DNA from: Brachionus manjavacas
Taxonomy: Eukaryota; Rotifera; Eurotatoria; Ploima; Brachionidae
DNA: 64,000 nt
Assembly (NCBI GenBank): GCA_019054805.1
Contig: JAHQIY010000004.1
Location: forward strand, 4,464,001-4,528,000
Reading direction: 5' to 3'
Below, one piece after another: positions 48,101 through 57,679 of this stretch. Below the pieces are notes generated by a model. It saw only the letters and a program-made list of their open reading frames with translations. It was not told where the DNA came from and did not search any database. Both the position numbers and the translations under genes were made by a program. Numbering within the stretch: position 1 is the stretch's first letter; every line of letters begins with the position of its first letter.

Positions 48101-51100
48101 TTTTTTTTTTTAATTCCTAAATCGAAAATTCATCAAAACTTCGTTTCTGAAATAATTTAGATTTAAACTTAAAAAGGCTTGAAATTGTTTTTTCACTAAA
48201 ATAAAATTACTATACACAATTTTTGGTAGCTTGAGATAAAAAAAAGATTGCTGAATTTCAACATAAAATTAGGATTACTTAATTATCTTTTTTTAAAATT
48301 AATATATTCTCAACAAAAACATTTTGAAAATTAAAATAAAATAAATTAAAAAGAAAAAATACAAAATCAAAAATACCTAATATTGTCTAATAAGTTTATT
48401 GAATCTAAATTTACATTTTATATCAATAATAAATTTACACTTACAGGCGTACAATAAAACTTTTTTTAAATGCACAATTATTTTGACATAAGAATTATTT
48501 CTAAAATTACAATAGAGCTTTTCAGCTAATTCTAGAATGTTGATATGGAAAGTGAATTCGATAGTAGTTTTTAAAAAAAATGGTCACTCATGACACTCAA
48601 GCAATAGCTCGAGTTTGTTAAAAATATAGACAAAAAAGAATGAAGAAGACGCTGAGTATATTTGGGTTTAGAAGCCATCTTCAACAATTATGACGAGGTT
48701 GTTGAGAACACAATAAAATTTATTAAACAATCAATTAATCAATGGGTAAATTTTTTTTTTGAAAAATCTTTTAGATTTAAATGTCCTGATTAAAAATATT
48801 TATAAATTATTTCTATTTCTTGATTTTTTCATGCTAAATAATTAATAAAAGTTTCTGCCTATTTTAGGGAATCTTTCCTTTTTTGTCCTTAAAAGAGCTT
48901 TAATTAATTTTTTTTCCTAGAAAAACAGATTTCTAGTACTAATTTCAATGATGAGTCCTAAAATTTGATTAATTTTTTTTAACTTTTTTACTTTAACCAT
49001 TATTAATTAAAATAAACCAAAAAAGGTGTGTCAGTCTTTAATTGTCTTCGGATTTTTGCGATTTCCTATTCCCATTACAAGAAATTTTTTCTAAATTTTA
49101 ATGAACTTTGATTATTTCAAGCGTTTATTTATCCAAGGAAATCAATTCTGATAATTTTTTAAATCATTAAAGAATAGCGGAAGTTTAATATTCAGACACA
49201 TTAAAGACAGTCAAATTATTAAAAAAGTTAAATTAATACAATTCATAGTAAATTTCTAAAGCATTTTTTATAATGAGAACACTTTGCACTTTTTTTTTAG
49301 TCTCAAAAAGTGCCTTAAGTGTCCATGCTTTGAATAAAACTACAATCGGATTCACTTTTCAAAATTAAGCATTTAAGAATTTGGTGAAAAAATTATATAA
49401 TAATTTTTTAAATAGAGTTTTTATTTGAAATAAGTTTTTTTTTAAAGTAATTTTTTATAAAAAGTAATTTGAAATTCATGAAGCGTTTTTATAAAGCAAA
49501 TTTAATTAATTAATTAAAAACAATTTCTAGCCATCTATACTTTTTCTAAATAAATTCAATTAAGAGCCCACAAAATAAAAGTCAATCGACTCTCCTCAAT
49601 AAAAAAGTATCAGGTAAAATTGGTGTTTTAATCAGAAATTTTAGTCAATAAAAATTAAAATGAACATATCAATCAAAATCTAAAAAAAAAGAAAAAAAAC
49701 AGTTATTCTACATACCTGAGACTCGACCAGCATTGCCATGTCCATGAACATGTCGTGTAACTCTTTAATACTTTGCTCTAATTTTAAAATATCTTTATGT
49801 CGAGCTTCGATATCAGCTAAAGTTTGTTTGGCATTTTGTGTTTCCATTAAAATCTAAAAAATTTATAATTTCATTAGTATCTAAAGTTTTTTTGTAAAAC
49901 CATATGAAGTTATTACTCCTTCGGTGAAAATTTGCGGATTGCCGGATTCCAACATTCGCTCAATTTCTTCTTCATCTGTTTTCTTACCGGCTGAAAAAAA
50001 ATGATTATTTTTATTCACAAATATTAAATTAACAACATGTAATTGTTTTATTTAGCATAAAAAAATTCCATTCACACCCGAAAGTCTATCTTAAAATAAT
50101 AAAATTACACAAAATCAGGGACTGTGAAATTTTTTTCAATTGATTGACTTAGTTTGATTCAAGAAAATCTTAATCTCTTTAAAAATAATTTAATAAATTA
50201 GTATAAATAATGAATGATCGGAAATCATTCCAAATAATATTGCAAATTTTTATTTATGGCATTTTATGTAATTTTTGTAAGCTTGTGTAAAATAGTGTAT
50301 AAATGGATATTTTCCTTTTATTTAACCACTTTTTATATTGGGAACCCAAATTTTAAAACCTAAAATAAAATATTTTAGAGAAAAAACTTCATAAAACAAT
50401 TCAAAAGGAAAGGTTCGCGCGTAGCAAAACGACAGCACTATCTTAATCGTGCTTAATCGTCTTGCACTATTTTAGAAATTGAACTATATTTTGACTTTTT
50501 TTTGGATTAATTAAGCCTTAAATAAAAAAAGTGAAACCTGAGATTTGTTCAGAATTTAGTCTAGTTTTATAATTTAAATAAAAAAGTTGGGGTCTTGGGT
50601 CAATCCTCCGACGAGAATCAAAAAAACTGGAAAAAAGCACAAAAAAATGTGTTTTTTTGGTTTAAAGTGCAACTTAATTCCACTTAAAATACTTGAAAAA
50701 TATACCATTTAATAGAGAATTTTGCGTCCTTTAAAAATATATATAGATATAGTAACTTTTGAATGAAAACTCATCTAGAAAATTTCAAAAATCTAAACCA
50801 CTGTTTTCAAAAACTATCAAACTTCAAGACCCTCTAGTCAAAAATCTTTTTTTTTCCCTCCCCTAAAGAAACAAGTTTTCATAGGTTTTCATATACGTAG
50901 ATTACGAAAATGCTATCGAAAATTGTCGATTAAGATAGTGCTGTCGTTTTGCTACGCGCGAACCTAACATTTAAAAAATAATATGGTTAAGATTTTTTCT
51001 CGAGAAAAAGATAAGATTAAATTTTTTTCTTGTTTAAAGTTATTTAAATGGCAAAACTAAGTTTGTTTTTTAATTTTTATGATGCGACTAAACAATAAGA

Positions 51101-52644
51101 GGACCAGCATTGTAAAGAACCTTTTCAATCTAATTAAAGAGTAAATATTTATCTTCTCTAAAAAAGCCTATTGAAATAACTGGAGATCACTAAAACGAGC
51201 TATTAATTTTGTTTGAATCGAACCATAATTTACATAAATTTTTAAATTTTTCAAAATAGGTCAAAATCAGCAATTGGATATTCTGATGGTAAAACAGCAA
51301 TTAAGACCAAATAAATTAGAAAAGAAATTATTTTAGAAGAGTTAAGAAGAGCAATTATCAACAGAAGCATTTTAAGAAACTCAATAAAATATATTTCAAG
51401 GGTCTAAAAATAAAGTTAAAGTTGTTTAAGGAAAAAAATGTTAAATCAAAATCCAGCTTCTGTCAAAATTCTGCGTATTCGTAATTTAATACTTTTGATA
51501 ATGTATGCACAATGCGGAAAAGTACAGAATCTGAATATTAATAAAACAAATTTGTTTTCACCTTAAACAGTTTAAACTTTAATTTTTCAATTTTCGGATG
51601 AGGATTTTATTAGCATTCTGCAAAACCCTTCTGCTCTTAATTTCACTTTTCCATCTACAAGCTCTAAAAACTATTTAAAATTTTTCAGTCAATTTACAAA
51701 CTTTTTAAGACACTAGATGTTAATATTAAATAAATTAGGAATAAAATCTAAAAACTAAAAAGATTGTGCATAAAAATCTATAAAATAAAAATAAAATAAG
51801 CACATGGAAAGCTTACTAATTTCGAGTTGACGTTGAATTCGGCTTTTACAGGCATCACGATGCTGAATTTGGACATTGTTATAAGAACCCATAATATCGG
51901 AGAATAAATATGACAAATAAGAAAACTAAAAATGACATTTAAAAAAAAATTAAAAATAAAAGCATTTATTTTGAACATCAAGATTAAACATTGACCAGAA
52001 GCACACTTGACTTACTGATTTCGAGCTGACGCTGTATTCTGGCCTTACAGCGTTCTCTGTAACCGATTTGGGCGTTATTATAGTCATTCATAACTTCGAT
52101 AAATTTTCGAGATAGTGTGGAATGCTGAAATTTTGTTTGTTCAAAATAAAATAGAAAAAACATTAAAATTACGAACCTGCATTTTTCTTATTCTAAAATC
52201 AGCATTATTAGTTTGTTTCATACTTTCCAAATTTAAAATAAAAGCTTCCATTTCTGTTTGGGTTTTTTTGTTGATTAGATTATTTTGACTTTTAATTTTT
52301 TTATTTTACCTTTGAGCTTCTGTCTAACTTGTTGTGCTGTTCTCTTTATTTCGAACATTCTGTCCTCCAACTCATTTTTTATTTTATCATCTGTTGTCGG
52401 GGCGGATAAAATTGTACTATGAAGTCGTTTCACTTCATCAACGTATTTGTGTGCATTTTCGATACTTGTACATATATCTTGAACTTGGTTGTAAAACTCT
52501 TCCATAAATGCAACTGGATACATATCTATTTGAACCATGTCATCATCAGTTGAATCCTGAGCCTTAATCGAAAAATTAGATTTGTTTTTTGGGTGATTTT
52601 TTTAAACGAACCGCTTTTAGGGCTGCTAATCGATCTTTAGTCAT
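45022..52644 (-). CDS. stxB: syntaxin-1-like Qa-SNARE with alternative exons
   Basis: Constant exons on the minus strand: 52644-52612 ([12 protein letters not shown]-peptide), 52562-52310 (acidic run, Ha/Hb), 52253-52177, 49990-49917 and 49853-49716 (SNARE first half, ending in central-layer glutamine 228). Between them lie alternative sets. Hc comes from 52124-52016 or 51925-51817. The SNARE second half comes from 47971-47861 or 47659-47549. The anchor comes from 46004-45921, 45401-45252 or 45111-45022. Every combination keeps frame if one exon per set is used, giving about 292, 314 or 294 residues. Habc, the RQLEI linker and the SNARE heptads are intact, so all forms look functional. The N-peptide and acidic start match Munc18-binding syntaxin-1. 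Intron phases equal those of stxC and stxA, which flank it. Exclusive use is inferred, not shown. An inverted-repeat element (50411-50965) sits in the intron before exon 5. Confidence 0.88.
45252..45401 (-). CDS. stxB terminal exon, anchor form 2 with Asn/Thr tail
   Basis: 150 bp from a TTTAAAG acceptor to TAA. KK plus an isoleucine-rich membrane helix, then LYLPKPQ and a tail of repeated N-N-T ending in N-K-T-N. The tail would face the vesicle lumen or cell exterior and has several N-x-T glycosylation sequons, unusual for a syntaxin. Confidence 0.75.
   Translation of the reverse strand, partial: KKIIIIIIVIAVIVLLVSILALLLYLYLPKPQTNNNTNNTNNTKSNKTN
45921..46004 (-). CDS. stxB terminal exon, anchor form 1
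   Basis: 84 bp from a TTTTTAG acceptor to TAG, encoding KRIYIII, a valine/isoleucine-rich membrane helix and a short IPKK end. Phase 0 entry fits exon 7a or 7b. Confidence 0.75.
   Translation of the reverse strand, partial: KRIYIIIIVVVVLLVIGIIIALSIPKK
47549..47659 (-). CDS. stxB exon 7b (SNARE second half, form b)
   Basis: 111 bp, phase 0 at both ends; encodes [20 protein letters not shown] and on to YQREARR. It is nearly the same as the single stxC exon 7 (42276-42166). Acceptor CAG, donor GTAAGT. Using both 7a and 7b would keep frame but add 37 residues to the SNARE helix. Confidence 0.88.
47861..47971 (-). CDS. stxB exon 7a (SNARE second half, form a)
   Basis: 111 bp, phase 0 at both ends; encodes [20 protein letters not shown] and on to YQKAARR, the heptads after the central glutamine. 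Acceptor AACTTAG, donor GTAAGAA. It differs from exon 7b at about half of its residues and resembles canonical syntaxin-1 in the EYVEQA segment. Confidence 0.85.
50411..50965. mobile_element. MITE-like element with 39-bp perfect terminal inverted repeats, in stxB intron
   Basis: The left end begins AGGTTCGCGCGTAGCAAAAC and the right end is its exact complement over 39 bases (50411-50449 and 50927-50965). The 477 bp between them have no sizeable coding frame. It lies in the 1.8-kb intron between exons 4b and 5 of stxB, where perfect arms indicate recent insertion. No clear target duplication; family not recognised. Confidence 0.9.
51817..51925 (-). CDS. stxB exon 4b (Hc helix, alternative form)
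   Basis: Also exactly 109 bp with the same phases. It encodes [17 protein letters not shown] and on to [11 protein letters not shown], aligning residue for residue with exon 4a without gaps. Acceptor TTTTTAG, donor GTAAGC. Only 90 bp separate it from 4a. Including both would add 218 nt and shift the frame, so mutually exclusive use is required for a full protein. The first half of the helix is most changed. Confidence 0.85.
52016..52124 (-). CDS. stxB exon 4a (Hc helix, form a)
   Basis: 109 bp, entering in phase 0 and leaving in phase 1; encodes [17 protein letters not shown] and on to RQLEI. It differs from the corresponding stxC exon (42853-42745) at a single base. Splice sites are TTTCAG and GTAAGT. 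It is the constitutive-looking form because it keeps the HSTLSRKF sequence common to other syntaxin-1 proteins. Confidence 0.9.
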
Positions 52645-53524
52645 TCTCCGATTCTATTTACACTTCAATCTTTTAATTCGATTAAAAAATAACTTTTATA
52701 AATTATCTAAAGTTTTGCGAATTAATTTTATTTTCATTATCAAAAGTAAAAATAAATTCATAAAAAATTTTATCCGATTTCTTGTTTTTCAACTGTAAAT
52801 ATTAATAAATGTACGAATAGCTTTGAAATTTATCATCAAAAATATTTTTTTCTTCAACTATAGCTAAACAAACTTAAAATTATATTTAATCTAGTCTAGG
52901 CCAAATTTCCTTATAAAAACAGTTGGATTGTTTCTTCAATGATAATTACGGTAAAAAAATTAGCAAAATATTTTTTTAAATTAAATTTAGATTGATAAAA
53001 ATTAAAATTGTTCTACAAAAAAAATAATAATCGATGATCTAGGTTTTCGATTTGGCGCTTTCGACGCGTTTCAATTAAATATCGAAAACAATTAATTTTT
53101 TTTTAATTTTAAAATAAAAACTAGGTTTTTATTTTAAAGTAATGTATTTAACAAATAGTTGAAGGAAGCAAATTAAGAATTTAAAAGGAAACAGACAAAC
53201 CAAGTATTTTCAAAATGGCTAATTTCATCGAACAGTTTACGTCATCGAATGTTGACGATTATTTTATTTGTTTCAAAAAATAAATTTTAATATTAAATAA
53301 TTTAACTTTATTCTTTTTCGTTGACAAAAAAAATTAAATAAAAAAATAAACAAAATTGGTCGAAATTGTTCGAGCCTCAATTTTTATTTTGCGAAGCAAG
53401 TTTTGGAACTGTCCGGATTCGGTCCATCAAGCAAAAACAAAGATAAAGCAAATTTGTAAAAGAAAATGCAGGTGCAAAAAAATCGAAAAATTGGCTTTGA
53501 GCAAGTTTAAGTAATGATTGGAGT

Positions 53525-56500
53525 TTATTTTGCATAAATTGCCAACAAAATAATTATTATTACTGCGATCACAACAACAGCGGCGATAATTAGTGCAATA
53601 AAAATAACTTTTTTCTAATAAAATAATTTAATTTTGTTTCAAACATGGTTAATAGCATTTTTTCATTCTAACTTGTATTAGTAGTGTTAAAATGAGCTTC
53701 AAGAAAGTTTATCCCCTACTTTTTGAGAATTAAAGATTTTTTTAAAAGAGCTTAAAAAAAACAAGCAGAAATTTTAATTTCTAGAGTATTAAATTATATC
53801 GCAAATGAAATTTAATAATCTAACATAACAATATTAATTTTAACAAAAACATTCATTCTTAGTTTTATACTATAAATAATGTCTATTAAATCTAAAAACC
53901 TATAAGTTCTTCTATTTCTGTAATTAACTACCATAGGCGACCTCCTAGTACGCCGCCTCAGCAAGCTTGCTTGCCATAGCTTTTATTATCATTGATTTTG
54001 ATTAATAATTTAATAATTTTATGGAAAATTTTCATAGAATTGAACATCTGAGAATTTTGCGATGTGAACACAATTACTTAAACTATTGTGGATTGATATG
54101 AAATTTAATTTTTCCTTAAAACGATTTAAAATTAATTTTAAAATCACAAAGAAAATGGTGTAATTTTTTTTTAAATTTTTCAAAAGTTCAACTTTATTTA
54201 AATTTGAGAGAAAATTTAAAATTGAGAATTCGATTATTCAAATAATGTACCACTTGATATAATTTAAATAAACATGTTAGTTTTAAATCGAATGCTTCTT
54301 AAAGGTGATTTGAATCATTTTGAGGGTTTCATTCTAATACAACAATAATTATTGCATCAATTGTTAAAGTTTGCTTATCACTTTCAAAATTTTTACCAAA
54401 AAACTTCTCTTTAAATTTGTTAAATCATAGTAAATTTTCAGAATTTCGAAGTCACAGATTAACTGTGTTGAATTTTTTATGGAATTCTTGCATTCTCATT
54501 TAAAACTATAATTTTTTAGAGTTGAAATAATTTTTTATTATAAAAATAAGACTCAGTAAATTTAAGACATAATTTTAAAAATCCTTATAATTTAGTTTTA
54601 TATGAGAGATTATTAAATAGCTTTATCATTAAAATTTCAGTCCTGAAGTTTCTAGAAGAGGTGTTTGCTGAAATAAGCATGTTGAAATGTGGAGGATAAA
54701 CTGTTGAATACTTACCTCGGTAAATTGTGTTAGTCAGCTATTAAAGTTAAGAAAATGAGCCTAAATCGTCAATGGTTTACCTTTCGAACTTTTTTGACAT
54801 GTTCAACTGCTTTTTTAGTTTCTTTTTTACCTGTTTCAGCTTGTTCTATAGTATTAGCCATATTGTTTTCAATATTATCGACCACTTCTCCCTTTTATTG
54901 AAAAAATTATTGATCAAAATTAAGACCTTGGAATTTTTTCCAAAAATCAAACTTGAGAATCCATCAATACGGCCAAGTCCTGGAACATTTCATGAAGTTC
55001 GAGAATGTTCTTCTCCAGTTTTTTAATGTCTTTATGCCTAGCTTCAATGTCTTTAAGTGCTTGCTTAGCTGCCATAGTCTCATTTATTATCTAAATTTGA
55101 AATAAAAATTAATTGAAATTTTACCTAACATTACTTATAAGCCTGAATTAAGCATAAATTAATGCAAGATTTAGACAAATATGTGACAATAAAAATTACT
55201 AACTCCTTGGGTAAATATTTGTGGATCTTCCGACTCTAGCATTTCATCAATTTCTTCATCGTCTGCATCTCTGCCAGCTTTTTTTTTAATTAGAGCTAAT
55301 TAAGACTTTTAATAGGCAAAACTACTTATTTCTAGTTGCCTTTTAATGCGTGTTTTGCAATCATCTCTATACTTTGCTTGGATTAGATTGTAATTTTGCA
55401 TCAAGTTCGAGAATTTCTTTGACAAATATTCGGTCTTAAAAGGTAACTTTATTGAAATTCAAAGATATTAAGCTAGAATGATATTATTCCTCAATTTAAA
55501 GTGACATTTTAATAGTTGAAATATTTGTTTCAAAAGACAATTTATTTTCACGAAAAAGAACGGAATAATAGAGAGCAAATTTAGATCAGGAAAAAAAAAA
55601 TTACTTGTGTTTTTTTAAGCTTTAGATCGGCCGATGCACGATTTGATTCTTTTTGCTCATTAACTATTTCATCACTCATTTCTAAAAAATTCAAATTAAT
55701 AAATAATTTAAAAAACCCGAAAAAATAACGGTTGACTTGAAATATATATGAGTCCAAAATTTTAATTGAGAAAATTTTTTATAAAATTTAGCTATAAAAA
55801 AATTTTACTTTTACTAATTCATAACAATTTTTCATCGTCGTTTGGCGTTAATTGAAATAAATAAATAAATAAAAAAATTAGGAATTGTCATTTTTTCCGG
55901 TCATTTAGACCTGATGGAGTAATCAAGTAACTTAAGCTAAAAAATATTCAGCAATAAAATATTAATAAATAAATATTTTTTTATATTTTCCGATAAAATA
56001 TGTGATTAAATCGAAATAAGCTAAAGAATGAAATATTAGGATGATGCATTTAAGAGAAATCGTCAAAAAATCAAAAAAAAGTCTGTTTCCAGAATATTTA
56101 ATTCAAAAACTAAGAATTTTTAATTGAAGAAACTTAAAGCTCATTTATTTTAAAGTTATTGGCATCCAAACAATGATAAAAAAATGATTTCAAATTTATA
56201 TTCTTTTAAAAGTTTTAATTTAGCTTATCTTCCATTTATTAAATTTTAGTCAAAAATTAAAAACTTAGCTTTTATCCCAGCTGTCAAGTTTTATTCTAAA
56301 TTTTTATTTAATTCTAATTATTTTTTGGCTAAATTTAATTTATGGAAGATAAACTAGATTTAATGTAATTTCCAAAATAGAATAAAATCTTTTTTAAAAA
56401 CATGGATGAGAATAACTCCAAAAGAAATGGATCTCAAATTTTAAGTTAAGAGTTTATGGTAATTGTTATCGTTATTTAAATTACCTCTTATTTATCAGAA

Positions 56501-57671
56501 AATATATTTTATTTTTAAATCGGCATTGGGAATTTTGGTACCAAAAAAAATTTTAAAGATGCCAAAATTTAAATTCTGACGGGCTAAAATTTGTTCTGTA
56601 AATTGTGTCAACTAATACACCCTCTGTACCGCCAATATTCTGATTCTGCATTCTTGTATTTCTTTTTTCGTTTCTTTTTTTCTCAAAATTTCCTATGCCA
56701 AAAAATTTTAATCATTTTTATTTCTTTAATTACTGTAATTTGGTGAATTAAAAAATTATCTTCATTCCCATGGTGGATAAAATAAAAAAATTGTTCAACA
56801 AAAGGGGGATTTTAATATCAAATCATTAGAAAGTCCTTAAAAATCTAAAAAAAGAAAAAATTTTGGCTTATTATTTTTCATGTATTAGTTAATTCTTGAA
56901 AACTAATATCTTAAGTATACAAAGTTATCGGGGAATCAGCATTTTGATAAATTGAAATGAGAAAGTCCCTCTAACTTTTTTGAGACTTTTAAAAAAATTA
57001 AACTACTAAGAGCTTCGAATCGACTTTTTGAGCTGAGTGGAAGATAAGTCAGGACAGGACTGGGTCATTTTGTTCCATTAGTTGTCAGATTGGTGCATGA
57101 ATGCAGAACACGCTTTAAATCAAGATTTTTTAAGCACTCATCTCTTTTGAGTAATTGCTCCCTTACTTTAAGCTTTTTTAATGTAATTTTTTTGTTTTTA
57201 ATTCTAAAAGATGTAGAAGCAAATAAAAAAAAGTCGACCAATTTTCTCAATTGAAATTGACTGATTATTAAATAATAAGCTACTTTTTAGATTTTGTTTA
57301 ATTTTGATCGCATTGGATTTAATTTCATTCATTCGTTCTTCTAGTTGACTTCCAAGAGCTTAAATAGAAATTTGCATTAATTTTAAGCATTGCAGAATGG
57401 GAAATTGCTCACTGTTGTCGGTAGATGGGGATACCAGAATTTTTTCATGCAACCTTTTTATTTCTTCAACGACCAAACCCATTTGGTCAATGTTTCGCTC
57501 CAATTTTTTGGCCTCTTGTAAAAATGCGTCCGTTTGACTCGGCTTAACCGGAATCATTTGCAAGTCGGTCTCTGTCTGCATCTTTATAAAAAAAAAAATT
57601 TTCATCAATTTCATTTTTTCATTCTACTCAAAAATTACTGCTTTAAGTTCTTTTAAACGATCTTTAGTCAT
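53525..57671 (-). CDS. stxA: syntaxin-1-like Qa-SNARE
   Basis: Nine exons on the minus strand (57671-57639, 57581-57413, 57358-57284, 55681-55605, 55434-55326, 55277-55204, 55090-54953, 54891-54781, 53614-53525) join in frame into 291 residues, against 288 in human syntaxin-1A. It has the [10 protein letters not shown]-peptide and Habc helices ([32 protein letters not shown] in the linker). The SNARE motif has its central glutamine at 225 ([12 protein letters not shown]). The anchor is [15 protein letters not shown], ending AIYAK. Exons 5-8 have the same sizes (109, 74, 138, 111) as in stxB/stxC, but the sequence is much more diverged, and the Ha/Hb part is split into two exons. The acidic run after the N-peptide is missing, which may alter Munc18 binding. 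Most diverged member of the cluster; expected Qa-SNARE of exocytosis or a related route. Confidence 0.88.
53927..54000 (+). repeat. Dispersed repeat R3, copy 2
   Basis: CTACCATAGGCGACCTCCTA followed by AGCAAGCTTGCTTGCCATAG and a TTATTATCATT tail. It is the inverse-orientation relative of 16437-16500 and lies in the last intron of stxA. Confidence 0.6.
55831..55875 (+). repeat. Dispersed repeat R1, copy in stxA intron 3
   Basis: CATCGTCGTTTGGCGTTAAT followed by TGAAATAAATAAATAAATAA. Shares the TTGGCGT core and AAAT tail with 19607-19655 and 6481-6520. Confidence 0.5.
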
Positions 57672-57679
57672 TTAAAAAA

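Noticed and set aside
54772..55026. 84-codon plus-strand frame
   Set aside because: It covers stxA exons 7 and 8 in antisense; shadow.
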